A stretch of DNA of 64,000 nucleotides from contig JBBCGG010000001.1 in assembly GCA_037200525.1 (NCBI GenBank), positions 3,340,501 to 3,404,500 of the forward strand, given 5' to 3'. Source of the stretch: Methylocella sp. GTDB taxonomy: Bacteria > Pseudomonadota > Alphaproteobacteria > Rhizobiales > Beijerinckiaceae. The number at the start of each line of letters is the position of its first letter. Position 1 is the first letter of the stretch. The notes below the pieces were generated by a model. The model was not told where the DNA came from and searched no databases. It worked only from the letters and a program-made list of their open reading frames with translations. Positions 1 to 9,419 of the stretch are shown in pieces. Made by a program: the position numbers and the translations under genes.

Positions 1-1089
1 CAATGGGTGAAGCGCAATATCGCCGAATTTGGCGGCGATGAGACCAACGTAACGCTTGGCGGCCAAGCTGCGGGTTCCATCGACACGGAAGCCAACGTCA
101 TTTCGCCGCTCGCCGCTGGCCTGTTCCAACGAGCGATCTTCCAAAGCGTCGTTCTCGAGCCGACGCCATTGTCATTCGCCGAGACGCAGGGATCGGCCTT
201 CGCGGTCGCTGCAGGGTGCGGCTCGGGAGCAACCGCTGCGGTCGCCAAATGTCTACGCAATCTGACGGTTCAGCAGATTATGGCGCTGCAGGGCTCGACC
301 AAAGGAGTTAGCGGTCCAGACGCAACTCTGCTTATAGCGGACGGCCATATTTTGCCGAGCGCCGGATTTGCGACGGCCTTCAAGAACGGCCAGTTCAATC
401 ATGTGCCCGTCATGAATGGGACCGTCCAAGACGAAGGCAATTTCTCCATCGCCGTCGCCGAATATTTCTCCAGCGCTCCCCACGCGCCGCCGACCGCAGC
501 GGATTTCAAAAACTACGTCACAGCCACCTATAGCGGCAACGCCGGACCCGGCGGCTCCTTGCCAGCTTATCCGGCGGGAACCGTTGATAAGGTTCTGGCT
601 CGCTATCCGCTTTATGCCTATCCGACGCCGCAATTGGCCCAGGACGCGGTCGAGACGGATGCTGATGCGTGCGCCAGTCGGAACATCAACAAATTGCTCG
701 CCAGCCAAGTGCCGCTCTACGCTTATGAATTTGATGACCGGATGGCTCCGTTTTACTTCCCCAAAATGCCTGGGTTCTCCTCTCTCGCCTACCGCACAGG
801 CGACATCCAGTATCTATTTCCGCTGTTCCACGGGGGACCGCTCGGCGTTCGGCACGAGCTCAACAAGCAACAGGAGCAGCTTTCCGACGAACTCGTATCA
901 GCTTGGGCGAATTTTGCCCGGACTGGCAATCCGAACGGCGAAGGCAACGTTCCTTGGCCGCTCTATGAAAACAAGCCGGCGACGGCTGCCTACCTGTCGG
1001 AGAACACTCCGATTTTATCGGCGTTCACAGACGAGGAATTTTCGGCCGAGCATAAGTGCGATCTTTGGGATCGGGTGCTGACGTATTGA
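1..1089 (+). CDS. Type-B carboxylesterase family protein, 5' partial, catalytically dead
   Basis: The reading frame is open from the first base, so the N-terminal third lies outside the window. The visible part begins at the conserved block before the nucleophile elbow (W-V-x-x-N-I-A-x-F-G-G-D) and ends with the typical A-N-F-A-R-T-G-N-P-N segment. In active relatives the elbow reads G-E-S-A-G; here it is G-Q-A-A-G, with Ala (codon 67-69) replacing the Ser. The family His before the D-I-Q-Y-L-F block is Arg (codon 793-795, CGC, one base from a His codon). The acidic residue region (T-V-Q-D-E-G) is kept. The frame is otherwise intact to the stop. Family assignment is firm; loss of hydrolase activity is inferred from the two missing triad residues. 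Confidence 0.85.
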   Translation, partial: QWVKRNIAEFGGDETNVTLGGQAAGSIDTEANVISPLAAGLFQRAIFQSVVLEPTPLSFAETQGSAFAVAAGCGSGATAAVAKCLRNLTVQQIMALQGSTKGVSGPDATLLIADGHILPSAGFATAFKNGQFNHVPVMNGTVQDEGNFSIAVAEYFSSAPHAPPTAADFKNYVTATYSGNAGPGGSLPAYPAGTVDKVLARYPLYAYPTPQLAQDAVETDADACASRNINKLLASQVPLYAYEFDDRMAPFYFPKMPGFSSLAYRTGDIQYLFPLFHGGPLGVRHELNKQQEQLSDELVSAWANFARTGNPNGEGNVPWPLYENKPATAAYLSENTPILSAFTDEEFSAEHKCDLWDRVLTY

Positions 1090-1148
1090 AACCAAGCGGC
1101 AGGCTCGAGCCCAGAGGCCTCGCCCTAATCGCGGGGCGATCCTAACGT

Positions 1149-2147
1149 CTAGGCGCCATATTTGCGGTTTGGCGGGGAAAATCCGCAGGAGGAGCCGTCA
1201 ACGACGCGCACCTCTTTCTCCCACGGCAAACGATATTCGCCGCGCACCATGTCCTGCATGAAAGTATATGGGCAATCCTGCGCGCCGCCCTTCACGGCGA
1301 CATAACCGCGATGTCCAAGCTGGTAGATGTTGTTTTCGACGCCCCAATGAACGCGCGCCTCTCGAACGAGATCGGGCCGCATTTCGCAGGTGATGATCTC
1401 GTCGGGGCGGTGACTGCCTTCGACCATCACTGTGCCGTCGAAGTCGCAGAACATGCCCTCGCCCATTGAGTCGAAGCTGCCGTCGGAACCGCACAGGCAG
1501 ACGCTCGCGGTCTGCGCAAGGTTCTGAAACGCATTCGATTGGTTGGTGATCTTCCAGGCAAGCCGGATCGGCGCGGTGTAGCCCGCCGTGCGGATGATGA
1601 CCTCGGCGCCCTTATATGCAGCCTCGCGCGCCATCTCGGGGAACATGCCGTCGTGACAAATGATCAGCGATAGTATGGCGCCCTTCGGTCCCGAGCATAC
1701 CGGCACCCCGATGTCGCCCGGCTCCCACGGCTCGACGGGCACCCACGGATGAAGCTTGCGATAATAGAGCTGGATATCGCCGTGATCGTCGATGATCAAA
1801 CCGCTGTTGAACGGATTGCCTCGCGGATTGCGCTCCATGATCGAGAAGCAGCCCCAGATATGATGCTCAACGCACGCAGCCTTGAAGGCCGCAACCTCGG
1901 GACCATCGAGCGTACACATGATCGCGTCATCAATGCTCATCGAAAGGCCGTGCAGCGCATATTCCGGGAATACGATGAGATCCATCGCCGGATTGTTGCG
2001 CCGCGCCTTTCCGACCATCTCGACGATCTTCGCTGTCTGGGCCGCAAGGTCTGCAATTGTCGCGACGTTCGGATTCTGCAACTGCGCAAGGCCGATCACG
2101 ATACCGTTGGGCGACCTATTCAGTCCGCCCAGTCCGCTTGTGCTCAT
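1149..2147 (-). CDS. amiF: Formamidase (nitrilase superfamily)
   Basis: Cytoplasmic hydrolase converting formamide to formate and ammonia. The 332-residue protein matches AmiF formamidases along its whole length, including the N-terminal G-L-G-G-L-N-x-S-P-N-G block. The nitrilase Glu-Lys-Cys triad is visible as E62 (F-P-E-Y), K131 (Y-Y-R-K-L-H-P) and C164 (I-I-C-H-D). I chose the ATG at 2147 because AGGAG lies eight bases upstream; a TTG one codon earlier is possible. It follows an isochorismatase-type hydrolase on the same strand after about 120 bases, so the two may be co-transcribed for nitrogen release from small amides. The aliphatic amidase AmiE is the nearest alternative, but the sequence pattern favours AmiF. 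Confidence 0.92.
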   Translation of the reverse strand: MSTSGLGGLNRSPNGIVIGLAQLQNPNVATIADLAAQTAKIVEMVGKARRNNPAMDLIVFPEYALHGLSMSIDDAIMCTLDGPEVAAFKAACVEHHIWGCFSIMERNPRGNPFNSGLIIDDHGDIQLYYRKLHPWVPVEPWEPGDIGVPVCSGPKGAILSLIICHDGMFPEMAREAAYKGAEVIIRTAGYTAPIRLAWKITNQSNAFQNLAQTASVCLCGSDGSFDSMGEGMFCDFDGTVMVEGSHRPDEIITCEMRPDLVREARVHWGVENNIYQLGHRGYVAVKGGAQDCPYTFMQDMVRGEYRLPWEKEVRVVDGSSCGFSPPNRKYGA

Positions 2148-2271
2148 CAAATCATCTCCTGCAAAGGTCCGCGCATGTTCGAGCCCCGCACAGTATCGTG
2201 GAAGTCTTTGCCATGTCGCAATTCAACGTCAGACGCCGGCAATCCCGGCTGGCGCTTCGCGGTTGCCGCGC

Positions 2272-2964
2272 TCATTTCCCAAGCGCAGCCAGCAGCGCGC
2301 TTGATTGCGACACTGTGCCGAATACGCCGCCCTGCATCGTGACCATGTGCAACGCCGCGTCGTGATTGCCTTTGTCAGTGGCGCCGCAACAATCGGCGAG
2401 GATGGTGCATTCAAAGCCGCGATCGTTTGCCTCGCGCATCGTCGTATGGACGCAGACGTCCGTGGTGATGCCGATGAGCACAAGATTGACTATGCCTCGC
2501 GTGCGCAGGATCAGTTCGAGATCGGTTGCGCAGAAGGAGCCCTTGCCGGGCTTGTCGATGATGATTTCGCCGGGCATCGGCGCGAGTTCGTCGATGATCG
2601 CCCACCCCGCTTCACCGCGCACGAGAATTTTGCCGCAAGGGCCATCGTCGCCGATTCCGACGCCGTTCGCGCCGGCGAGACGACTGCGCCAGCGTTTGTT
2701 CGCCGGCAAATCGGAGAGATCGGGACGATGCCCCTCCCGCGTGTGAATGATCGTGAAATTTTTCTCGCGCATCGCCTTCAACACGGATTTGATCGGCTCG
2801 ATCGGCGCGCGCGTCAGCGACAAGTCGTAGCCCATCTTATCAACGTAACCGCCGTAACCACAGAAATCCGTTTGCATGTCTATGATGAAAAGCGCCGTAT
2901 TGTCCGGGCGCAGATCGCCGTCGTAGGGCCAGGGATAGGGCTTTGCCGTGATGAAGCGGGTCAT
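2272..2964 (-). CDS. Isochorismatase-family cysteine hydrolase (biuret hydrolase / RutB-like)
   Basis: A 230-residue protein with the isochorismatase hydrolase fold. The catalytic Asp is D29 in I-I-D-M-Q-x-D-F, the Lys is in I-D-K-P-G-K-G-S-F (about 138), and the nucleophile is C171 in T-T-D-V-C-V-H-T-T. Members most like it split biuret, ureidoacrylate or related amides. The frame is open a further 167 codons upstream, but that part has no protein-like conservation; the ATG at 2964 starts directly before the conserved P-Y-P-W-P-Y block. Together with the formamidase downstream it suggests an amide-nitrogen scavenging pair. The exact substrate cannot be read from the sequence. Confidence 0.85.
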   Translation of the reverse strand: MTRFITAKPYPWPYDGDLRPDNTALFIIDMQTDFCGYGGYVDKMGYDLSLTRAPIEPIKSVLKAMREKNFTIIHTREGHRPDLSDLPANKRWRSRLAGANGVGIGDDGPCGKILVRGEAGWAIIDELAPMPGEIIIDKPGKGSFCATDLELILRTRGIVNLVLIGITTDVCVHTTMREANDRGFECTILADCCGATDKGNHDAALHMVTMQGGVFGTVSQSSALLAALGK

Positions 2965-3379
2965 TTGCGCCAGCGAATTTGAAGGAGAGGTGAGGAAACA
3001 CACTTGTTTCAGCAGGCATGTTGCGAACCCGAGGCGCCCGTTCGGCTTCAAGCAAACCACGTGCCAGTAGTTCGACGGAATGCTCTTAATTTCGATGATC
3101 CGATAACACGTATGGCTTCGTGCTAATCCTAAAAATTTCATCGATTCGGCTCCCACGCCAGAATCATTCCCGGCGCCCGGATCTCCGTCGACGAGCTTGC
3201 TTGCGGCCACGGCGCGCGCCCATCCCGACGCGTTGCTATCCCTCCCCCTTCCAGAGAACGGCCAAAGTCGCTGCTGAAAAGCAATATTACAAGCGTAACA
3301 ATTTGTCCCTGTTATGACACGAAGCAGTAGCTTCACGCTCCGATAGTCATGCTGTACGAGATCCGTATGGAGCAGACTC

Positions 3380-4669
3380 TTGGCACACAGTTTTCTACTG
3401 GCCTCTTGGGGCGGCCCCGGTAACCTCGCCCCGCTGCTGACCGCCGCGCGCCAGTTGCGCCGCAATGGTCATGTGGTTCGCGTCATAGCTGATCCGGAGA
3501 CCCGCGATGAGGTCGAGGCGGCGAAGTTCCCCTTCACTCCTTGGAGCCGGGCGCCGAGCTATTCCGACCTTGGAAGCGCCTCCAACGCACCCGATCCGAC
3601 GGACCTGCGAGCCTTTTGCGATCACGTCGTGTTCGGTCCCGCTGCGGCCTATGCCGCCGACACTCGGGATGAGTTCGACAGAGCGCCGACGGATGCGCTC
3701 CTCACCAATGATGTCCTGCTCGGCTCCGCGATAGCCGCGGAGGCCGCCGGCATACCATGCGCGATGCTTTCGCCTCATATCAGCATACGACCGCTGCCGG
3801 GGGTCCCGACGGTCGGCAGCGGGTTGACGTCGCCGCACACGCCCGAAGAGCGAGCCGAAGTCGATGCTGCAAAAAGCCGATTCAAAGTTGTCATAAATGA
3901 GTGGCTGCCCGTTCTGAACGAGGCTCGCGAAACTCAAGGCCTTGCCCCCCTCGACGACGTGTTTGATCAATATGACCGGCCCCAACGGGTGTTGCTCGCG
4001 ATCAGTTCGGCGTTCGACTTTCCGGCTGATTATCTGCCCGATAATGTGCGGTATGTCGGGCCGTTGCTCGACCAGCCCGGCTGGTCGAAGCCATGGACCG
4101 CGCCCTGGCCCCAGCAATTCGATCGGCCTCGCGCATTGGTATCGTTCAGCACGACCTTCCAGGGCCAGACTGATGCGCTGCAGCAGGTTTTGAATGCGCT
4201 GGGCGCAATCGAAATAGATGCCGTTGTGACGACCGGCCCTGCGCTCGAAGGCGCAAGTCTGCTTGCGCCCAAGAACGTGACGCTGCTCCACAGCGCGCCC
4301 CACGATGCGGTGATGAAGGAGATATCGCTGGTTGTGACGCACGGGGACCACGGTACGGTGACTCGCGCGCTGGTCAACGGCCTGCCGCTTCTGGTGATGC
4401 CAATGGGTCGCGATCAGAACGACAATGCGCTGCGGGTGGAGGCCCGAGGCGTCGGGCTCACCTTGCCGCCGACGGCCTCCGAAACGGAGATCGCGGCCGC
4501 ATTGAAGCGCCTCATCACCGAGCCGCATTTCCGCGTCGCCGCCAAACGGTTGGGAGAGGCTATCGCCGCCGATATCGATTCGGTCGGCCTTGTCAGAGAA
4601 ATGGAAGCCATCGCCGTGCCGTGGCGTCCCAAAGAGCGCGCCATGCGCAGGCGATTGCTTCGAACCTGA
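3380..4669 (+). CDS. GT1-family glycosyltransferase (UGT/MGT-like)
   Basis: A 429-residue GT-B fold enzyme that would move a sugar from a UDP- or TDP-sugar to a lipid or small-molecule acceptor. The N-terminal acceptor domain opens with a typical hydrophobic strand and G-x-G-N-L-A-P loop. The C-terminal donor-binding domain has the family signature around residues 325-350 (V-T-H-G-D-H-G-T-V, then G-L-P-L-L-V-M-P and D-Q-x-D-N-A). The start is a TTG with GGAG seven bases upstream. It is followed on the same strand by an acyltransferase and an exporter, which suggests the sugar acceptor is later acylated and exported. It is only distantly like the glycosyltransferase at 22.6-24.0 kb. Confidence 0.85.
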   Translation: MAHSFLLASWGGPGNLAPLLTAARQLRRNGHVVRVIADPETRDEVEAAKFPFTPWSRAPSYSDLGSASNAPDPTDLRAFCDHVVFGPAAAYAADTRDEFDRAPTDALLTNDVLLGSAIAAEAAGIPCAMLSPHISIRPLPGVPTVGSGLTSPHTPEERAEVDAAKSRFKVVINEWLPVLNEARETQGLAPLDDVFDQYDRPQRVLLAISSAFDFPADYLPDNVRYVGPLLDQPGWSKPWTAPWPQQFDRPRALVSFSTTFQGQTDALQQVLNALGAIEIDAVVTTGPALEGASLLAPKNVTLLHSAPHDAVMKEISLVVTHGDHGTVTRALVNGLPLLVMPMGRDQNDNALRVEARGVGLTLPPTASETEIAAALKRLITEPHFRVAAKRLGEAIAADIDSVGLVREMEAIAVPWRPKERAMRRRLLRT

Positions 4670-4770
4670 ATTTGCGAGAACCGCCCAAAGATCGGCAAAA
4701 CTCGCTTTTTTGAAGCGTTGCGGCGAGTCAAAAAAGAGCGCCGTGAAGACGGGCCAGCGCCCGGTGAAGA

Positions 4771-6033
4771 ATGGAAGAGGAGCTAATGAATTATTTGTCT
4801 CAGCCTATGACGGCAATGCGGCCGCTTGGAAGCATTGAGCACATGTTCTGGCTCAAAGATCTACATATGCCGTATCACTTTGCCGTCTGCGCCGAGATAG
4901 AAGGACCAACGACAGTCGAGGCTTGGCGCAAGGCTCTCGACATGGTGCAACGGCGTCATCCCAATTTCCGCGTAAAAATCGAGCTGGACCAGGCTGGCAA
5001 GCCTTCTTTTGTCTATGATCCGGACGCGCGCATTTCTCTCCGGGTCGTCGCAAGCGACAACGCGCGGTGGGAGTCCGAATTCGGAAAAGAGATGGGCACG
5101 CCGTTCGACCCGCAGAAGGCTCCTCTCGTGCGGAATGTCCTCCTGCATCAAGCGCGACGTTCATATCTAATCGTCGCAGCGCATCATTCGATAGCGGATA
5201 CCAAGTCTTTAGTTTTCGCGATACGGGATGCGCTTAAGGCGCTCGCGGGCGAATCGCTTGACTCGCTCGCCCCGATCGATTCGTTTGAGGCGTTGCTCAC
5301 GCGCGTTGCCCGTCCGAATGCGGACGATGCGCCGAGGGAGGCTTTGGCTCCGGCTGCGGCCGGTAAGCAAGACGTGTTCAGAACGCCGGACGGCTCCTTC
5401 CCGCACATAGAAAGCCTAACGCTGACGTCTGCTTTGACGAGCGAACTGCGGCGACGGAGTCGCCGCGAAGAAACGACAGTTCATGGCGCATTGATTGCAG
5501 CGGCAGCCGAGGCCACAAGACAGATCTCGAGCGAGCTCAGAGAAGCGACGATCAGCGTCGGCTCGGCTATCGATGCAAGAACAATGATGGGAGCCGGCGA
5601 GGACGTCGCGTTGCTTTCCGCCGGCGCGTCGGTTTCGATCGAGCCGCACTCCCGCGCATTTTGGGAAACGGCGCGATTGGCAAAACGCGAGATTGCGCCG
5701 TCGCAATCTGCTGAAGCGATGTTTCATATGATGGAATCGTTAGAACAGGTTCTGGCCGACGGACCCGACGCGAAAACAGCTGCCGATCTAATGGCTGGGT
5801 TTAGATTCGACATCAACATCAGCAATCTGGGCGTTCTGCCGATTGAAACGCGCTTTGGGGCGCTTACATTCAAGGCGCTGTGGGGGCCGTCAATACTTGC
5901 AGGCTTCGAGGGAGAGCAAGAAATCGGAGTCGCAACGGTAAATGGTTCGCTTACGCTGCTGCACACCAGCTATCGTCCTCTTCCGTCCTTCTTGAATTTG
6001 ATAGAACAGCGACTGATCGCGGCGTGCGCCTAG
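4771..6033 (+). CDS. Condensation-domain / PapA-type acyltransferase
   Basis: A 415-420 residue stand-alone protein of the CoA-dependent acyltransferase (condensation) superfamily. The hallmark H-H-x-x-x-D motif is present as A-A-H-H-S-I-A-D at residues 133-138 counted from the ATG at 4786. The N-terminal P-L-G-S-I-E-H-M-F-W segment is typical of PapA5/WS-like enzymes, which esterify hydroxyls of lipids or sugars. Two ATG starts are possible, 4771 and 4786, both near purine-rich ribosome sites. It sits between a glycosyltransferase and an MFS exporter on the same strand, so acylation of a glycosylated product is the simplest role. The substrate is inference. Confidence 0.8.
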   Translation: MEEELMNYLSQPMTAMRPLGSIEHMFWLKDLHMPYHFAVCAEIEGPTTVEAWRKALDMVQRRHPNFRVKIELDQAGKPSFVYDPDARISLRVVASDNARWESEFGKEMGTPFDPQKAPLVRNVLLHQARRSYLIVAAHHSIADTKSLVFAIRDALKALAGESLDSLAPIDSFEALLTRVARPNADDAPREALAPAAAGKQDVFRTPDGSFPHIESLTLTSALTSELRRRSRREETTVHGALIAAAAEATRQISSELREATISVGSAIDARTMMGAGEDVALLSAGASVSIEPHSRAFWETARLAKREIAPSQSAEAMFHMMESLEQVLADGPDAKTAADLMAGFRFDINISNLGVLPIETRFGALTFKALWGPSILAGFEGEQEIGVATVNGSLTLLHTSYRPLPSFLNLIEQRLIAACA

Positions 6034-6256
6034 ACGCGCATCCGAAGTTCTGACTTGGCGCGGATCGCGTTCCACAGCGAAGGTCCGCCATAAGAACGAT
6101 GGATGGTTCGCAAGATTCAGCGCTGCTCGAACCCCGCCAACGGCTTGCCGGATAAAGATCGCCGCCATTGGCGGGTCCAGTAGTTCTGGTGGAGAGAAGG
6201 TCGTAAATTGCAGGTCCGCGCGGCGTTCATTGGCGGCGCATAACTGCCGCAAAAGA

Positions 6257-7489
6257 ATGGATATTGGACGCGTGCTTATTAAACCCTCCTCCATCGGCTT
6301 CAATTTTCTGCTCGGCCTTCTTGCCGCGGTCCCGACGTTCGGCATCGACATGAGTCTGCCGGCCTTGGGGGCCACAGGCGCCGCGCTCAACGTCTCGGCG
6401 TCCGAGATCGGGCTGACGATTAGCATCTTCATGCTGGGCCTCGCGACGACGCCGTTGATCTCCGGGCCAATCTCCGATCGATACGGACGCAAACCCGTCG
6501 CGCTGTTCGGCGTTGGGCTCTTTGTCATCGGCAGCCTTGGCTGCGCGCTTGCCCAATCGCTGTCGGCGCTCTTGACGTGGAGGTATGTCCAGGGCGCTGG
6601 CGCTGCGAGCGCGATGGTGGCCATGGCGATCATCCGAGACCTGTTCGACGGGCCGGTCGCGCGTCAGAAAATCTCTATCGTCATCATCTCCATGAATATT
6701 GCCCCGATGATCGCGCCAACCGTGGGAGCCGCGCTGCTCGCGCTCGGCGGCTGGCGCCTTATCTATGCGACCCTTGTCGCGTTCGGTCTCGTTTTGCTGT
6801 CGGCAATATTGCTGGGCTTTGCGGAGAGCGCAAAAATCGATCCGACCAAGCGCCTTATGCCTTCAGCCATCGCCAGCGCTTACATCCGCGTCCTGACCCA
6901 TCCTATTTCACTCGGGTACATTCTTATAAACGCTACCGCATTTGGGGCGATCTTCGCCTACGCCACCGGATCCTCGCTATTCTTCATCAATGTCGCGGGG
7001 CTGAGGCCGGATCAATACGGCCTCATCTTTGGCGCAAGCGCTGTGGCGGTTATGGCCGGCGCTTTTATCGATGGTCGTTTGAGCGGCTGGGGAATATCGC
7101 CGCGATACCCATTAATGATTGGATTAGCGCTCTTGGCGATCGCAGCAGCCACGTTGCTGGCGATGACTCTTGCAGCCTGGATGCCCCTTCCCCTCGTTAT
7201 CTTTCTTGTGATCGTCGCTACCCTGGCCTTTGGACTGATTACGCCGAACGCTACGAACGGGGTGATGCAGCCGTTGCCTCAATTTGCCGGCGTCGCCAGC
7301 GGCGCAGCCGGGTGCATTCAGATATTGGCGGGCGCCGGATCTAGCGGCCTCGTCGCAGTCCTTTTTGATGGACGCTCGGCGCTCTCGATGACCGCAGTCA
7401 TGACTCTATGTTCGCTTTTTGCGGTGATTTCATATCTGCTGATTGCCCGTCCCGCGGAGCGCTTAGTCCTAAGATCGCGAACCGGATAA
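6257..7489 (+). CDS. MFS drug/metabolite exporter (DHA1, Bcr/CflA-like)
   Basis: About 410 residues with twelve hydrophobic segments. Motif A appears between helices 2 and 3 as G-P-I-S-D-R-Y-G-R-K-P, and the helix-1 motif F-G-I-D-M-S-L-P-A-L is typical of Bcr/CflA transporters, which are proton antiporters exporting drugs or small metabolites from the cytoplasm. I prefer the ATG at 6257; a TTG at 6230 would add nine residues. It follows the glycosyltransferase and acyltransferase in the same direction with a 223-base gap, so it may export their product. Confidence 0.88.
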   Translation: MDIGRVLIKPSSIGFNFLLGLLAAVPTFGIDMSLPALGATGAALNVSASEIGLTISIFMLGLATTPLISGPISDRYGRKPVALFGVGLFVIGSLGCALAQSLSALLTWRYVQGAGAASAMVAMAIIRDLFDGPVARQKISIVIISMNIAPMIAPTVGAALLALGGWRLIYATLVAFGLVLLSAILLGFAESAKIDPTKRLMPSAIASAYIRVLTHPISLGYILINATAFGAIFAYATGSSLFFINVAGLRPDQYGLIFGASAVAVMAGAFIDGRLSGWGISPRYPLMIGLALLAIAAATLLAMTLAAWMPLPLVIFLVIVATLAFGLITPNATNGVMQPLPQFAGVASGAAGCIQILAGAGSSGLVAVLFDGRSALSMTAVMTLCSLFAVISYLLIARPAERLVLRSRTG

Positions 7490-7714
7490 CGCGGGGAGCA
7501 ATGTGCGCTCACCCGCGTGTTGCGATTCCTGCACCGCGAAATTCTCGCGGCGCAAGCTGGCCGCGCTCCATAATCCCCCGATGCCTCGATAGGTCTGGAC
7601 GCTAAGTCACGGTGTCTATAACCTCCGCCCCATCATCGTCGGGGAGCGCAAGCACAACGCCCTGACCAGACCATGATGTGGCGGAAGGGTAAGCGCCCGG
7701 GAATGCCGCCCGAC

Positions 7715-7969
7715 CTACAAATCGTGGCAGTAGCCGCGCGCGCAAAGCTGCTCGTACATCTCCGGGGGGATTTTATCCAACGGTATGCCTACCATCATCT
7801 TGCCGCCATGCATCTTGACAAGATCGACAGTCGCCTTGACGCCGCCCGCCATTGTCACCTCCTGAGATTTGAGCACCTCCACCATCATCTTGTGGCCGTG
7901 TTTTGCTTCCGCGGTGGCGGCGAAGAGGAGGCTTGTCGTAACGATTGCGCAGGCGATTAGTTTTTGCAT
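7715..7969 (-). CDS. Small secreted hypothetical protein
   Basis: An 84-residue protein starting with a clear Sec signal peptide (M-Q-K-L-I-A-C-A-I-V-T-T-S-L-L-F-A) and a likely A-E-A cleavage site near residue 22. The mature part is Met- and Lys-rich with H-G-H-K-M-M and H-G-G-K-M-M repeats and ends with a two-Cys tail (C-A-R-G-Y-C). The ATG at 7969 follows a CGGAGA ribosome site. The His/Met clusters could bind metal, but no family is recognised. It stands alone between the MFS gene and a glycosyltransferase remnant. Confidence 0.6.
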   Translation of the reverse strand: MQKLIACAIVTTSLLFAATAEAKHGHKMMVEVLKSQEVTMAGGVKATVDLVKMHGGKMMVGIPLDKIPPEMYEQLCARGYCHDL

Positions 7970-8157
7970 CACATTCTCCGTTTGAAACTGTTAGCAGTTC
8001 CGTCCGGCCCAATGCAAGAACTAAGCCGTTCGTCGTCATAACCCCACCACCCCCAGTCGCGATTCTCGTAACTGGGAGGATGCGCCGCAAAAACTAGCGC
8101 CTGGCCTGGCGAGGACGGCGGCTCTGATTGGGCGCCGCCCCGCCGCGCCACGCCGGG

Positions 8158-8395
8158 CTATATCCTTCGGCGTCGGCTCATTGGTGCAAAGGTAACGCCG
8201 ACGCCGAACCAAGCGCTCGCGTCGGCTTTGTCTTCGGTCAGCCCTGCGGTGACAATTGGAACGCCAAAATTTAAAGCTTGACTGACGCCGCCATAACCGC
8301 CGTTGGCGACAAATGCATCAGCCTTCACGAGCGCCCATTCAAACGGCAAATAGGTCGCGAGGCGTGCATCGGCGGTCGATCGCGGGATCCAGAAT
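8158..8395 (-). pseudogene. GT1 glycosyltransferase internal fragment
   Basis: The translation matches the donor-binding domain of the glycosyltransferase at 22644-23969: A-R-L-A-T-Y-L-P-F-E-W, then N-G-G-Y-G and G-V-P-I-V-T-A-G-L-T-E-D-K. N- and C-terminal parts are missing. A one-base deletion near 8185 shifts the frame just where T-N-E-P-T should follow, and a few residues are deleted before it. On its upstream side the fragment abuts the stop codon of the cupin gene. Confidence 0.8.
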
Positions 8396-8397
8396 GG

Positions 8398-8814
8398 TTA
8401 CTCGCGCAATATGGTGTTGCTTTGGTCCTTTTCGACCTGATCGATGACCAGCAATTTGAGCGGCTCTGCGCCGATGTTGGCGCCTTGGTGCCAATGTCCG
8501 ATTGTCTCGACGATGAAATCACCGGCTTTGTAGACGGCGCTCTTTCCGGTCTCCGTGTCGGTGACGCGGAGCGTTCCCGATAGGACATAGCCGTAGCGGG
8601 GATAGGGATGCTTATGTTCGGGCAAAACCGCGCCCGGCGCTATTTCATAGATTGAGGCGAGCACCTGCGCATCCTTCTGCGGCAGGATGATCGGTTGGCC
8701 GCTTGCGGTGACGGTGGTCGACAGCACAGGCGTCACGACCACCGTGCTATTTTCCAATGCGTGAAGCGGCGATGAGAGCAGCGCAAAGCTCGCCGCGAGC
8801 CATATATATTTCAT
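8398..8814 (-). CDS. Secreted cupin-domain protein
   Basis: A 138-residue protein with an N-terminal signal peptide (M-K-Y-I-W-L-A-A-S-F-A-L-L, cleavage near H-A-L-E) and a single small cupin barrel. Metal-binding type motifs are visible: P-E-H-K-H-P-Y-P-R-Y-G-Y-V-L-S-G followed by G-D-F-I-V-E-T-I-G-H-W-H-Q-G. The ATG at 8814 has GGGAAGA just upstream; the frame extends further upstream without conserved sequence. It is likely periplasmic. Cupins of this size may be sensors, isomerases or dioxygenases, so no reaction is assigned. Confidence 0.8.
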   Translation of the reverse strand: MKYIWLAASFALLSSPLHALENSTVVVTPVLSTTVTASGQPIILPQKDAQVLASIYEIAPGAVLPEHKHPYPRYGYVLSGTLRVTDTETGKSAVYKAGDFIVETIGHWHQGANIGAEPLKLLVIDQVEKDQSNTILRE

Positions 8815-9419
8815 TACGTCTTCCCTTTTTATTCTTCGCGCGAGCAGCTTTTTTATTCGAGATTCGTGAAGATCAGGCGCGAAGTTTTGCCGAAATAAGC
8901 GCTGGGCCATTTGCAGGCGGAGATGAAGCGGACAGGCAATAAGCTTAATTGTGAATTACCTGTCGGCCAACCATGCGCGTTGTTTTTTGCTGAACGTTCT
9001 TCGCCTCGTGCGATCTTCGCGGCGATCGGCTCCGTTCAAATTGCGCATCGCCGCCGGCGCAAATCGTGTCGCCGGTCAGGATTTGAGATGAAAATGGGGG
9101 CAATCGAGGCCAGCCAACTCCCCCACTTCATTGATAAATTTTTACGTTCTTGTATGTGGCGATATTTAGGCAGGGCCTTAATAACGTCAAATCACGAACG
9201 GCGAAACTCTGTAAACGCAACGCCTTTTCTCGTGATGGTTGCGGATTTGTCGCGATAGAATGTGGCGGTCTCTCCTGTCAATCCGCTTGTCCGGCCGGCA
9301 AAGCGGGTGACCAAACGGCAATCCGTTTTCCGTGCGTCCACGAGCGTCTGTCACTTATCCATCATATACCGCGGATAGCGTCGGCGAGCTTCGATCGTTT
9401 TTCTAGAGGAATTGCCATA
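8815..9419. other. Intergenic, no gene seen
   Basis: About 600 bases between the divergent cupin gene and the large secreted-protein gene. No open frame with protein-like composition was found on either strand. It probably holds the promoters of both flanking genes, but I cannot point to a convincing site. Confidence 0.4.
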
